Origin: Halonotius sp046719765
GTDB taxonomy: Archaea; Halobacteriota; Halobacteria; Halobacteriales; Haloferacaceae
Direction: 5' to 3'
Assembly: GCF_046719765.1 (NCBI RefSeq)
Contig: NZ_JABEBY010000009.1
Span: 55,619-119,618 of the forward strand
DNA length: 64,000 bases
The position numbers and the translations under genes are program-made. The notes under the pieces were generated by a model. The model was not told where the DNA came from and searched no databases. It worked only from the letters and a program-made list of their open reading frames with translations. Positions 17,907-27,408 of the stretch are shown one piece after another; position 1 is the first letter of the stretch; each line of letters starts with the position of its first letter.

Positions 17907-19085
17907 CTATACCTCGCGTTGGACGATCTCTAAGGTCTCTTCGCGGTCGTCCCAGGCGACAAACAGCGCGACCGAGGTCGCACTCGTGATCACGTCATGG
18001 AGGTTGATTCCGGCGTCGGCGATCGGCGTGAGGACGCTCTGGATAACCCCCGGTCGGTTCGGGAGTTCGCCGCCGGTGACCCGGATGACGGCGATGTCGT
18101 CCTCAACGGTGACACTTGAGAGCGTGTTGCCGCTGACGACCCGCTCGTGGAGGACGGGTTCGGCCTCGTCGGCCAGCTCGCTGTCGACGTAGAAGGTGAT
18201 CGAATCCATCCCGCTGGCGACGGCGTCGATGTTGATCCCGGCGTTCCGCAGCGCGTCGGAGAGATCCGCCAGAATGCCGGGGCTGTTGCGGATCGACCGC
18301 CCGGCGACGGTCAGACAGGCGAGTTTCTGTTCCTGCATGTCGATGAGGTTCTGGAACTCGCCTTCGATCTGGGTGCCGCCGGTCAGCAGATCACCGTGTT
18401 GGTAGTGGACGACCCGCACATCGAGGTGTTCGTGTTTGTACGACAGCGCACTCGGGGCGACGACCTCCGCCCCGCGGAAGGAGAGATTCCGGAGTTCGTC
18501 GACCGAGATGCGGCCGACGTTGCGCGCGCCTTCGACAACCCGGGGGTCGCCGGTCATGACGCCCTCGACGTCGGTGACGATGACGACCTCGTCGGCGTTC
18601 ATGTAGTTGCCGAGCATGACCGCGGTCGTATCCGAGCCACCACGGCCCAACGTTGTGATATCGCCGCCCTCGTTTTGAGCGAGGAAACCGGTGATGACGG
18701 GAACCACGCCGTCGAGTTTGTCGGCGAGGGCCGTGGCGCGTTTCTTCGTGGCTTCAACGTCGACCTCGCCGACATCGTTGGTGATGATCGGCCACTCGTC
18801 GCTGCCGGGCTCCAAAAAGAGGGCGTTGACATCCCGCGCAGCGAGTGCAGCCTTCAGCATCCGGACGCTGGTGCGTTCACCCATCGAGACGATCTCCGCG
18901 CGATCCTCGTCGGAGACATCGAACTCGATGTCGTCGAGCAGATCGTCGGTTGTCGATCCCATCGCGCTGGCGACGACGGCGATCTGGTGGCCGGCCTCAA
19001 CGGCAGCGGCGATCGAATCCGCCGCGCGGTTGATCCGCTCGCCGGTGCCCAGACTCGTCCCGCCGAACTTGGCGACGACCCGCAT
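17907..19085 (-). CDS. Aspartate kinase
   Basis: The enzyme phosphorylates aspartate, the first step to Lys, Met, Thr and Ile. It has 392 residues. The kinase part opens with MRVVAKFGGTSLG and has SMGERTS, then GRGGSDTTAVML and DVEGVMTGDPRV. Two ACT domains fill the C-terminus (about 255-392), giving the likely site of feedback control by an amino acid. thrC and the ACT regulator are elsewhere in this window. The upstream in-frame extension is Arg-rich and was left out. Confidence 0.95.
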   Translation of the reverse strand: MRVVAKFGGTSLGTGERINRAADSIAAAVEAGHQIAVVASAMGSTTDDLLDDIEFDVSDEDRAEIVSMGERTSVRMLKAALAARDVNALFLEPGSDEWPIITNDVGEVDVEATKKRATALADKLDGVVPVITGFLAQNEGGDITTLGRGGSDTTAVMLGNYMNADEVVIVTDVEGVMTGDPRVVEGARNVGRISVDELRNLSFRGAEVVAPSALSYKHEHLDVRVVHYQHGDLLTGGTQIEGEFQNLIDMQEQKLACLTVAGRSIRNSPGILADLSDALRNAGINIDAVASGMDSITFYVDSELADEAEPVLHERVVSGNTLSSVTVEDDIAVIRVTGGELPNRPGVIQSVLTPIADAGINLHDVITSATSVALFVAWDDREETLEIVQREV

Positions 19086-19268
19086 CAGCACCCCTCCTGT
19101 GTCGCTGTAGCCAGCCCAGTGCTCCCGATATCGTAACGACGCATGCCCGCCCGTTGCGTGGGGACCTGCATAACGTTGTTCACTCCGTGTTGCTGGGGCG
19201 TCGCCGTCACGGCGAGAGCCACACCGGAGTCGGCTGGCTTTTTGTCCGCCGGCCGTCGAGAAACGCGT

Positions 19269-20141
19269 ATGCAAACGCTGACCGAAAAACGGGTCTTCGG
19301 CGCGAAAACCGGCGTCACCGACGTGTTCGTCGCCACCGACGCCGGCGTCGCCGCCGTCACCGTCTCGGCCGACCAGATCGGGGCGTTCGGCCTTGCCAGC
19401 CGGGAGCCGGCGACCGCGGTTGCGGCGACGGCCAACCGACTTGTCGTCGGCACCGACGAGGGGGTGCTCGCGGCTGATATCGACGCAGCCGACCGGGGTG
19501 CCGACGTGGCGGATCCGACGTTCGAGTCGATCGGTGGCGACGCGATCGGCGCGGTATCAGCCGTCGATATCACACCAGAGGAGATCGTCGTTGCCGACGG
19601 CGACGGGGTCGTCTACGGCGGCGAGCACGCCGGCGCGATCACCGAGCCGCCGGTCTGGGAACGCCTCGGGACGACCGACGGGGGTCGCGCCATCGACGCC
19701 GGCCTGCTCGCGGCCGCCGACGGCGTCTACCGCATCGATGACGACGGGCTGACCAACACCGGCCTCACCGATGTCCAGAGGGTGACCGGCGTCGGCCAAC
19801 CGCTGGCGGCGACAGCCGACGGCCTGTTCCGGCTGGGTAACGGCTGGCAGTCGGTCGCCGATGGCGCGTTCCGGGCGGTCGCCGCCGACGGTCACGGCCA
19901 CGCCCACGCCGTCGGCGAGGCGGGCCTGCTCGTTCGCTCGGCCGAGGAGGGCGCGTGGGCGACGACAACCCCACCGGTCGAGGCACCGATCGTCGATCTG
20001 GCGGCCGACCGCGGGATCGTTGTTGGGATAACCGACGACGGAACGCTGTGTGTTACCGCCGGCGACGGGTGGCGACATCAGCGGCTCGGTCTGCCCGGGG
20101 CCCAGGGCGTCGCCATCGGTGGCGGCACGGATGGCTCGTAA
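19269..20141 (+). CDS. Beta-propeller protein, HVO_0234-like
   Basis: The 290-residue protein consists of repeating beta blades with short GxxxxGVLAADxDA-like turns, such as VVGTDEGVLAADIDA and AADGVYRIDDDG. I recognise it as the haloarchaeal HVO_0234-like family, a conserved neighbour of prs; I cannot name a function. There is no signal peptide, so it is probably cytoplasmic. The start at 19269 (MQTLTEKRVFGAKTG) fits a strand-forming N-terminus. It precedes prs by about 49 bases, and the pair is probably one transcription unit. Confidence 0.75.
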   Translation: MQTLTEKRVFGAKTGVTDVFVATDAGVAAVTVSADQIGAFGLASREPATAVAATANRLVVGTDEGVLAADIDAADRGADVADPTFESIGGDAIGAVSAVDITPEEIVVADGDGVVYGGEHAGAITEPPVWERLGTTDGGRAIDAGLLAAADGVYRIDDDGLTNTGLTDVQRVTGVGQPLAATADGLFRLGNGWQSVADGAFRAVAADGHGHAHAVGEAGLLVRSAEEGAWATTTPPVEAPIVDLAADRGIVVGITDDGTLCVTAGDGWRHQRLGLPGAQGVAIGGGTDGS

Positions 20142-20189
20142 GCGACGCACACCGAAACCCCGTTTAGGGGTGGCTGAACTAGGGCTCGT

Positions 20190-21050
20190 ATGGCTACGAT
20201 CGTACCCGCGCCGAGCTCCCAGTCGGTGGCGGCCGCGCTTGCGGCAACCGGCGTCGGCACGCTGACGACCCCGACCTACGAGTGGTTTACCGACGACGAA
20301 ACGCTGCTTTCGGTTCCCGAGTTTGACGACGACAGGGCGATCATCGTCGGCTCGACAGCAACCAACGATGCCCACATCGAGTTGCTCCAACTCCAAGATG
20401 CGGTTCGGGAGGCCGGCGCGACCGACATCACGACGGTCATCCCGTATCTCGGCTACGCCCGGCAGGATCAGGCGTTCAAGCCCGGCCAGCCGGTCTCTGC
20501 TCGGGCGATGGCGAAGGCGATCTCGACCGGCACCGATCGGGTGCTCGTTGTCAACCCCCACGAGCCCGACGTGACCGACTTTTTCACCGTGCCGACCGAA
20601 GCGGTCGATGCGGCCGCCGCCCTCGCCGACCCGCTCGACGACCTCTCAGAGCCGCTGTTTGTCGCCCCCGACGAGGGCGCGACATCGCTGGCGACGACGA
20701 CGCGGGACGCCTACGGCCGCGGCGATGTGGACTACTTCGAGAAGGAACGCGACTACGATACTGGAGAGGTCGAGGTGACACCGAGCGACGCCACCGTCAA
20801 GGGACGGGATGTGGTGCTCGTCGACGACATCATCGCCACCGGCGGCACGATGAGCGGCGCGATCGACGCCCTCCACGACCACGACGTGGGCCGTGTCTAC
20901 GCGTGCTGTATCCATCCCGTCTTGGCTGGCGCGGCACGAACAAAACTCGCCGCCGCCGGCGTCGAAGCGGTCATCGGCACCGACACCATCGAACGTGCGG
21001 TCAGCGATGTGAGCGTTGCCCCTGCCATCGCCGACGCGATCGGCGAGTAG
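20190..21050 (+). CDS. prs: Ribose-phosphate pyrophosphokinase
   Basis: Prs makes PRPP from ribose 5-phosphate and ATP for nucleotides and histidine. It has 286 residues, the short archaeal form. Key sites are the flexible loop PYLGYARQDQAFKPGQPVSA, the VNPHEPDVTDFF segment and the PRPP loop VVLVDDIIATGGTMSGA near residue 215. The catalytic lysine that usually lies in the RRxKxR-type loop is replaced by FEKERDYDTGEVE (about 188-200), as in archaeal Prs. pyrF, upp, purQ and hisA in the same window all belong to PRPP-dependent pathways. Confidence 0.96.
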   Translation: MATIVPAPSSQSVAAALAATGVGTLTTPTYEWFTDDETLLSVPEFDDDRAIIVGSTATNDAHIELLQLQDAVREAGATDITTVIPYLGYARQDQAFKPGQPVSARAMAKAISTGTDRVLVVNPHEPDVTDFFTVPTEAVDAAAALADPLDDLSEPLFVAPDEGATSLATTTRDAYGRGDVDYFEKERDYDTGEVEVTPSDATVKGRDVVLVDDIIATGGTMSGAIDALHDHDVGRVYACCIHPVLAGAARTKLAAAGVEAVIGTDTIERAVSDVSVAPAIADAIGE

Positions 21051-21053
21051 GTG

Positions 21054-21695
21054 ATGAGCAGCGACGATCCGAACGACAGCGAGCCGTCGATCAGCCACCC
21101 GACGGAGCGACACGTCATCGAGTCGGACTGCACGCGCTGTCCGAATCTGGTCGACTCCCGAACCTGTATCTCGTGGGGCAACGGCCCGCTGGATGCGACG
21201 CTGTTCGTTATTGGTGAAGCACCCGGCGCAGGCGACCCCGATGCCGATATCTGGAAGGGTGGCAACCACACCGGCTACGCCTACACTTCCCGGCACTCCG
21301 GGCGGCGGATTCGCCGGCTAGTGGCCGACCTCGGCTATGATGACGACGCCTACTACACCAACGCTGTCAAGTGTTTTCCCGAGGCCGACGGCTCAAACCG
21401 CGAGCCGACACCGGAGGAGCGTGCGAACTGCCGGACGCACCTCGAAACTGAACTCGACCGCGTCGACCCCGAGATCGTGATTCCGACCGGAAAACACGCG
21501 ACGACAACACTGCTGGCGTTCGAAGATCGGACTGTGGATAGCTTTCTTGAGCTCGTCTGTAAGCGAATCGAGTGTCCCACGCTCGGCGTGACCGCGGTGC
21601 CGATCCTCCATCCCTCCTATCAGGAGGTTTGGCAGTCCCGACTCGGGTACGACGACGAGGAATACCGGAATGCGATCGCCGCGCAACTGCCGTAG
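21054..21695 (+). CDS. Uracil-DNA glycosylase, iron-sulfur (family 4-like)
   Basis: The enzyme removes uracil from DNA. The 213-residue protein has a paired cysteine site CTRCPNLVDSRTC near residue 25-37. The GEAPGAGDPD motif lies in the active-site loop, Cys106 in VKCFPE and another Cys near 121 complete four ligands for a 4Fe-4S cluster, and LHPSY is the downstream DNA-binding motif. A GTG lies three bases upstream, but ATG at 21054 is the better start. It follows prs by three bases, so they are probably co-transcribed. Confidence 0.88.
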   Translation: MSSDDPNDSEPSISHPTERHVIESDCTRCPNLVDSRTCISWGNGPLDATLFVIGEAPGAGDPDADIWKGGNHTGYAYTSRHSGRRIRRLVADLGYDDDAYYTNAVKCFPEADGSNREPTPEERANCRTHLETELDRVDPEIVIPTGKHATTTLLAFEDRTVDSFLELVCKRIECPTLGVTAVPILHPSYQEVWQSRLGYDDEEYRNAIAAQLP

Positions 21696-21803
21696 TTGCA
21701 TGTCGCCACACCGCCTACAGGCAGCGAGACGAGCAGGTAACAGACGAGTCGGCCGGCCGATCAAACCACGGCCTGGCGGATTGAAAGGGCGAGGTACGCT
21801 CGA

Positions 21804-21884
21804 CGAACCCCGGCGACGTAAGCACCGCAACGAACGAAGTGAGTGAGGAGCGCAGCGAGCCGCGGGAGTCGAGCGTGCCGAGGG
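21804..21884. repeat. Noncoding AGCGA/GCGAAC-rich repeat tract
   Basis: The stretch has short alternating motifs (ACGAACGAAGTGAGTGAGG, then AGCGCAGCGAGCC and GTCGAGCGTGCCGAGG), of the kind scattered through haloarchaeal intergenic DNA. It lies between the glycosylase gene and the HIT gene, in 284 non-coding bases. There is no long perfect inverted repeat, and I see no RNA gene. I cannot say whether it is mobile or just compositional. Confidence 0.4.
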
Positions 21885-21979
21885 CTTTCTACATCTATCT
21901 CTCGTACGCAACTGTGTCTCTGAATACGATGCCCGCACCGTCACCAACGTTCATAATCTCGCCGCCGAAACCATCGCAT

Positions 21980-22396
21980 ATGCCCACGATCTTCGAGCAG
22001 ATCGTCGACGGCGAGATCCCCGGTCGCATCGTCCACGAAACCGAGACCACGCTGGCGTTTCTCGACGCCAACCCGCTTGCGCGGGGCCACACGCTCGTCA
22101 TCCCAAAGGAGCCCTACGAGCACCTCGACGACATGCCGGCCGACGTTGCCAGCGACGTGTTCGGCGTCGTCCACGAGTTGACGCCGACCATCGAGGACGC
22201 CGTCGACGCCGACGCGACCACGATCGGGATGAACAACGGCGAGGCCGCCGGCCAAGAGGTGCCCCACGCCCACGTCCACATCATCCCGCGGTTCGACGGT
22301 GACGGCGGCGGCCCGATCCACGCGGTCTCTCCCAGCCGGCCCGATCTCTCGGATGCCGAACTCGACGAGATCGAAGCGGCGATCAGCGAGGCCTGA
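21980..22396 (+). CDS. HIT-family nucleotide hydrolase/transferase
   Basis: The 138-residue protein has the HIT signature HAHVHIIPR (about residues 95-103), whose central His forms the nucleotidyl intermediate. It opens TIFEQIVDGEIPGRIVHE and has FLDANPLARGHTLVIPK, standard for the Hint-like branch. It would hydrolyse a nucleoside phosphoramidate or dinucleotide. The start was set at 21980, since upstream residues do not resemble the family. Confidence 0.93.
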   Translation: MPTIFEQIVDGEIPGRIVHETETTLAFLDANPLARGHTLVIPKEPYEHLDDMPADVASDVFGVVHELTPTIEDAVDADATTIGMNNGEAAGQEVPHAHVHIIPRFDGDGGGPIHAVSPSRPDLSDAELDEIEAAISEA

Positions 22397-22522
22397 TCGG
22401 CTCGCGCTGGGAGTTCGACCCATACCGTGGTCGCGGTATCGGATAAAAAATGTCGACAAACCCGCAATCTTGTTAGCTATCTAACTATTATCCCACTCGG
22501 TGCTAGTACCAGGTGTTGCACC

Positions 22523-23398
22523 ATGGCACCGGAGTGTCCCCGCTGTCCCGAGTGTGACGGACAGCTCAAACGCGAGGCCGAGGAAACGGTTTGTGGCGAC
22601 TGTGGGCTCGTCGTCGATGCCGATCGGATCGACCACGGCCCGGAGTGGCGATCATTTGACGACAGCCGGACGAACCCCGAACGAACAGGTGCTCCGCTGA
22701 CGGAGGCCCGCCACGACAGAGGCCTGTCGACGGAGATCGGCTACGACCGGAACCTCAGCGAGCACCGCCGCCGGAAGTTCATCCGGCTGCGACGCCAGCA
22801 CAACCGCGCCCGCGTCGGGCGGAAACGCGACCGCAACAAGATCTACGCGTTCAAACAGATCCGGCGGCTGATCGGCGAAAAATCGCTGCCGGATTCCGTT
22901 CACGATCAGGCCTGTCGGCTGTTCCGATCGGCACAAAAGGAGAGCCTGCTACAGGGTCGCTCGTTGGAGGGGTTTACCGCGGCCTGTGTCTACGCTGCCT
23001 GTCGGATCAATGCGGTGTCACGGACGATCGAGGAGACCGTCGCGGCGGCGAAAGCCGACCGCGGGGAGTTTCGGGCGGCCTACGACGCGCTCAACCGAGA
23101 GCTCGGATTACCCGTCACGCCGACCAGCCCCGCCGAATACCTCCCGCGGTATGCGACCGAACTGGGGGTGGCGACGGCGGTCGAACGCCGCGCCCGCGAG
23201 CTTGTCGACCGCACCCAACAGGAGGGGATCGCCAACGGTCGCAATCCGAGCGGGGTTGCCGCGGCCTGTCTGTACACCGCCGCCAAGGAACACGACGCCG
23301 AGGTGACCCAACGCGAGATCGCCGATATCGCCTCGGTGACACCGGTGACGATCCGGAACACGTTTCAGGAGTTGGCGGCCGACCCACCAAAACAGTAG
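22523..23398 (+). CDS. tfb: Transcription initiation factor IIB (TFB)
   Basis: TFB recruits RNA polymerase to TBP-bound promoters. It has 291 residues: an N-terminal zinc ribbon with CPECDGQL, then VCGDCGLVVD, a B-finger/linker (about 40-95), and two cyclin folds (about 105-195 and 200-290). The cyclin region includes QEGIANGRNPSGVAAACLYTA. Haloarchaea usually carry several TFBs; this copy has a slightly short zinc ribbon with cysteines C5, C8, C11 preceding the second pair. Which stress or gene set it serves cannot be read. Confidence 0.94.
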   Translation: MAPECPRCPECDGQLKREAEETVCGDCGLVVDADRIDHGPEWRSFDDSRTNPERTGAPLTEARHDRGLSTEIGYDRNLSEHRRRKFIRLRRQHNRARVGRKRDRNKIYAFKQIRRLIGEKSLPDSVHDQACRLFRSAQKESLLQGRSLEGFTAACVYAACRINAVSRTIEETVAAAKADRGEFRAAYDALNRELGLPVTPTSPAEYLPRYATELGVATAVERRARELVDRTQQEGIANGRNPSGVAAACLYTAAKEHDAEVTQREIADIASVTPVTIRNTFQELAADPPKQ

Positions 23399-23454
23399 CT
23401 GGCGGCCGATCCGCCAACACAGTAGCCGGTAGCTGCTGAAACCGCGACGCCTCG

Positions 23455-24579
23455 TTAGACGGCCTCGCGCTCCGGGTCAGGAAGGAGATACACGTCCGGG
23501 CCATCCTTCAACACCGACACCGTCTCGGCGTCGGGATCGACGAAGTCGGGGCGGGCGACGGTTTTTGCCTCGTAGGTGTCGGGATCGAGAAGCTGGATCG
23601 AGTGCTCGTCTTCGACGGCGACGACCGTCGTCTCGACGGCGTCTCGTCGGTGACCGATCGGATCGACGGTTGGCAGCCCATCGCCGTCACCACTTGCCTC
23701 GTAGGGCTCACCGGTTGTGAGCCGCCGACCTGTCAGGTTGTTGTGCGCGCTCCGCACCAGTACCGGCCCCTCGCCGTCGCCCGGGTCGACCACATCGCCG
23801 GCGGTGTATTTCGGCAGCCGGGCGACGAAGGTGACCCGGTAGACCTCGTTGCCGTCGCTGTCCTCGGTCACCAGGGTTGGGTGGTCGTCGACGGTGCCGC
23901 CGAACCGGTCGGTGATGCGGTTGGCGACGGCCTGGCCGAGTTTGTTCGTCGAGAGCTTGATCGTCGGGCCGGCGTCGTCGTCGGTGTCGATCTCGGTGAT
24001 AAACGCCTCTCGGTCGCCGTCGGCTTCTTTGCCTGCGACGTAGCTTTCAGCGATCTCGATGGCCTCGGCGGCCTCCTCGTCGGTTGGCTCACGATCCTCG
24101 GCGCGCACTTGGACGATGCTGGCGTAGTAGCCACCGGCGATCCGCCCACAGCGATCACAGACCTCCGTGGCGATCCGGACGGGCACGATCAACTCCTCCT
24201 CAAGCAGGGTCTCACGAACAACCCCCGAGAAGGTGCAGTGCATCCGGATCGTCGTCTCGTCGACCTGTTCGGGCTCGACACCCCACTCGACGTTGTCGGC
24301 GTCGATGTGGACGGACAGCGATTCGCTGACCGCGTCGATGGCGATATCGGTGTAGTCAACGGCACCAACATCGACCCAGCGGTTGCCGCGGTGTACCGCG
24401 CCACAGCGACCACAGACCGTCACCTGCACGCGCTCGGGCGCGTCGATAAAGTCGAATTCGTCGAAATAGCAGCTGTCACAGAGCGCGTCGCTGTCGGCCC
24501 GCGGCGCGCCGGGCCGGGGTTCGGTCCGCTCGGCGACCGTCTCGCCGCACTCCGGACAGAAGCCGCGTGACTCAGTCAT
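23455..24579 (-). CDS. NMD3-like protein (ribosome-associated Zn protein)
   Basis: The 374-residue protein carries the paired zinc motifs of NMD3. CPECGETVAE (residues 8-11) with LCDSCYFDEFDFIDAPE, and then VCGRCGAVH. NMD3 in eukaryotes helps export 60S subunits; archaeal homologues are annotated as affecting ribosome stability and mRNA decay. The middle is a beta-barrel-like region (about 60-220), and the C-terminus resembles an OB-type fold (IQLLDPDTYEAKTV). It diverges from the Hsp70 gene. Confidence 0.88.
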   Translation of the reverse strand: MTESRGFCPECGETVAERTEPRPGAPRADSDALCDSCYFDEFDFIDAPERVQVTVCGRCGAVHRGNRWVDVGAVDYTDIAIDAVSESLSVHIDADNVEWGVEPEQVDETTIRMHCTFSGVVRETLLEEELIVPVRIATEVCDRCGRIAGGYYASIVQVRAEDREPTDEEAAEAIEIAESYVAGKEADGDREAFITEIDTDDDAGPTIKLSTNKLGQAVANRITDRFGGTVDDHPTLVTEDSDGNEVYRVTFVARLPKYTAGDVVDPGDGEGPVLVRSAHNNLTGRRLTTGEPYEASGDGDGLPTVDPIGHRRDAVETTVVAVEDEHSIQLLDPDTYEAKTVARPDFVDPDAETVSVLKDGPDVYLLPDPEREAV

Positions 24580-24679
24580 GATCGGCTGGTAAACGTGGCG
24601 ACTGGTTAAGCGGCGCGAATCGGCTGCCGTCGCCGCCGCGACCTCACCGCTTATGTGTGGAGAACCCGACGCTGTCAGT

Positions 24680-26230
24680 ATGGGTTCAGGCTACACCGTT
24701 GGGATCGATCTGGGGACGACACGCAGCGCGGTTGCCTACGTCGCCGGCGGCGACCCGGAGGTGATTACGACGGGCAACAGCGGCGAATCGGTCATCCCCT
24801 CGGTGGTGCAGTTCACCGAGGACGGCGAGGTCAACGTCGGCCAGACGGCCGCCAATCTCGCCGTCCAACACCCCGAACGGACGGTCACCGAGATCAAACG
24901 CGAGATGGGAAGCGAGGAACCGATCTCGGTTGCCGGCGAGGAGTACCTCCCCGAACAGCTCTCCAGCCTGATTCTCGAACACGTCATCGATGAAGCCGAG
25001 GCGAGCATCGGCCGCGACGTTGACAGCGCGGTGATCACGGTGCCGGCGTACTTCGACGATCCGAAACGCACCGCAACCGAGACCGCCGGCGAGATCGCCG
25101 GCCTTGAGGTCGAACGCCTGCTGCCGGAGCCAAGTGCAGCCTGTCTCGCCTACGGCCTTCACGAGTCGAAACTCGGCTCCGGCGAGGCCGAACTCGCCTT
25201 CGTCTACGATCTCGGCGGGGGCACCTTCGATGCGACGCTCGTCGAGATCGATTACGAGATCAACAGCGTCGAGACCCTCCACACCGGCGGCGACAACCAT
25301 CTCGGCGGCAGCGACTGGACCGAGCGGATCGTCGAGTGGATGATCGAGCAGATCCACGCCGACACCGGGGTCGACATCGAAGACAATCCCGAACAGTTAG
25401 CGCGGATTCGACAGGAGGCCAAAAGCGCGAAACACCGACTCTCTGATCTCCCGTCGACCGACGTGAGTGTCCCCTTCGTCGTCCCCGAGCAGTCCTACAC
25501 CTTTGCGGAGACGCTGAGCCGCGAGCAGTTTGAGGAGCTGACTGCGGATCTCGCCGCCGCGACAACCGAGCCGCTGGACGACCTCTTTTCGCGGGCCGAT
25601 TACGCGCCCGAAGACGTCGACAAGGTGCTTCTCGTCGGTGGCTCAGTACGGATGCCCCACATTCAGGAGCTTGTCAGCGACTACTTCGGCCAGGAGGCCT
25701 CAAATGAGATCAACCCCGAGGAGGCCGTCGCCCTCGGCGCGGCGATCCAAGCCGAAATTATCGATGACAGCGGCGCGGACGCCTCGGCGATGCTGCCCGG
25801 CGAGACCGACGACATCGTGTTGATCGATGTGGTACCGCAGTCACTCGGGGTTCGGCTCTCGGATGGCTCGATCGACCACATCATCGAACAGGACGAACAG
25901 ATCCCGACCTCGACACGAAAGGAGAGCTACGGCACCGTCGAGGAGGGCCAGACCTCGGTACAGATCCGGGTCTATCAGGGCGAAAGCGACACAGCCGCGG
26001 AAAACACCAAGATCGGCACCGCCGTGTTGCGGGATATCCCGCCGCGGCCGCCGGGTGAACCGTCGCTGGCCGTCGAGTTTCGGATCACGACCGACGGCCA
26101 ACTGGAGGTGACCGGCGAGGATCTCAAAACCGGCAAGCAGGTCGAAACCGCGATCGAATCGGCGCTCAGACACTCCCCCGAGGAGATCGATGACCTCGGC
26201 GAGGAGCTCCCGGCACTGCGTGAGCCCTAA
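24680..26230 (+). CDS. Hsp70-family chaperone, short form
   Basis: The 516-residue protein has the DnaK ATPase domain: GIDLGTTRSAV (phosphate 1, about residues 6-16), DLGGGTFDATL (phosphate 2, about 177) and VLLVGGSVRMP (adenosine, about 316). A beta-sandwich substrate domain (about 375-500) follows, with VDVVPQSLGVRL and QVRVYQGES-like motifs. It stops near residue 516 and so lacks most of the helical lid of DnaK (about 600-640). A J-domain gene begins at the base after its stop. This pair is separate from canonical dnaK-dnaJ-grpE, which is not in the window. Confidence 0.92.
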   Translation: MGSGYTVGIDLGTTRSAVAYVAGGDPEVITTGNSGESVIPSVVQFTEDGEVNVGQTAANLAVQHPERTVTEIKREMGSEEPISVAGEEYLPEQLSSLILEHVIDEAEASIGRDVDSAVITVPAYFDDPKRTATETAGEIAGLEVERLLPEPSAACLAYGLHESKLGSGEAELAFVYDLGGGTFDATLVEIDYEINSVETLHTGGDNHLGGSDWTERIVEWMIEQIHADTGVDIEDNPEQLARIRQEAKSAKHRLSDLPSTDVSVPFVVPEQSYTFAETLSREQFEELTADLAAATTEPLDDLFSRADYAPEDVDKVLLVGGSVRMPHIQELVSDYFGQEASNEINPEEAVALGAAIQAEIIDDSGADASAMLPGETDDIVLIDVVPQSLGVRLSDGSIDHIIEQDEQIPTSTRKESYGTVEEGQTSVQIRVYQGESDTAAENTKIGTAVLRDIPPRPPGEPSLAVEFRITTDGQLEVTGEDLKTGKQVETAIESALRHSPEEIDDLGEELPALREP

Positions 26231-27355
26231 ATGCCAGACAGCTACGGAGGAACGCCGTCGGCGGACTCCTACTACGAGCGACTCGGCGTCGACCGCGATG
26301 CCAGCGAGGAGACGATCAAGCGCGCAAGCAAACTCGCTAAGCGTTCGGTTCACCCTGACAACAACAGCAGCGAGCAGGCGACCGCCGAACGCGAGTTCGA
26401 CCGGGTGACCGATGCCGCCGACGCGCTGACCGACAGCGAGTCGCGGGCCGCCTACGACACCTTCATCGACGACCAAGGAACAGCGACCGGCACCGATCGC
26501 TACGAGGAGTGGGACGCGGCCGGCCGACCGAAGTCGCCGACAGCGTGGCTCTCGGAGCCGCGATCGGGCGGGTCGTCGACAACGAACACATCGACGACAC
26601 AGACAGCGGATACCTCGACCACGGCGTCGACAGCAGACACATCCTCGCGCACACGCACGGACGCGAGTCAGCAAACGAACGCGAATCGCCGGCCAAACGA
26701 CCGCCGGCGGCCGGGCGAACAGACAGCAGCGTCGACATCGGCCGAGGAGACAGCCGAGACGGCGGCGGACGACGGCTACACCGCGGCCGCCAGCACCCCG
26801 GAGACCGAAACCGGGGAGACGACCGAGACAGCGTCGACAACGCCAACCGGGCGGCCGAACTCCAAGCGCGCGCCGGAAAGCGTGTTGGGTGAAGACCCCG
26901 AGGAACTGTACAACAAATACGTGCTTGACTCCGATGCTGCGTGGGGGTCAGGCGAGACCGAGGCGGGCCAGGCTGGCGGCGGTAGCGGTACCGGGGGCGT
27001 GGCACCTTCGGTGCCGGGAGCCGTTGTGTCGCGGTTCGTCTCGGCGGAGGTCGCCGCCGACATCGATCGGGTCGCCGCCGCGCCGAAACCGTGGTGGCTC
27101 CGTGGAAGCCTCGCTGTCGTCCTGTTGGCCCTCGCGGTGGTGGTCGGCCCCATCGCCGAACGCCTCGCGTTGCTTCCCGTTGTCGCGGTGCCACGGATCG
27201 GTCTGTGGCTGTATCCGACGCTTGCGGCCGCGGTGACACTCGCTCCGGAGCTGGTTCCACTCGAAACACCGGCCGGCTGGCTGGCGGCCTACGCCGGGCT
27301 GTCGGTCGGCTACGCCCTGCTTGGGCGGCGGCTCCGGATGGGTGGACAGTCGTAG
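26231..27355 (+). CDS. Membrane-anchored J-domain protein
   Basis: The 374-residue protein has an N-terminal J domain (residues 10-75) with the HPD triplet (HPDNN at about 41-45) that stimulates Hsp70 ATPase. A long Thr/Ser/Glu-rich linker (about 80-250) follows, then two or three hydrophobic helices (about 283-370: WLRGSLAVVLLALAVVVG and later GWLAAYAGLSVGYALLG). No zinc finger or DnaJ C-terminal domain is present. This would place its Hsp70 partner at the membrane. It begins one base after the Hsp70 gene ends, so both are in one operon. Confidence 0.87.
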   Translation: MPDSYGGTPSADSYYERLGVDRDASEETIKRASKLAKRSVHPDNNSSEQATAEREFDRVTDAADALTDSESRAAYDTFIDDQGTATGTDRYEEWDAAGRPKSPTAWLSEPRSGGSSTTNTSTTQTADTSTTASTADTSSRTRTDASQQTNANRRPNDRRRPGEQTAASTSAEETAETAADDGYTAAASTPETETGETTETASTTPTGRPNSKRAPESVLGEDPEELYNKYVLDSDAAWGSGETEAGQAGGGSGTGGVAPSVPGAVVSRFVSAEVAADIDRVAAAPKPWWLRGSLAVVLLALAVVVGPIAERLALLPVVAVPRIGLWLYPTLAAAVTLAPELVPLETPAGWLAAYAGLSVGYALLGRRLRMGGQS

Positions 27356-27408
27356 CGGTGACCGGCTGCTTCGGTAAGGTTTAGCCCGTTGAACAACTAC
27401 CTGTAGGT

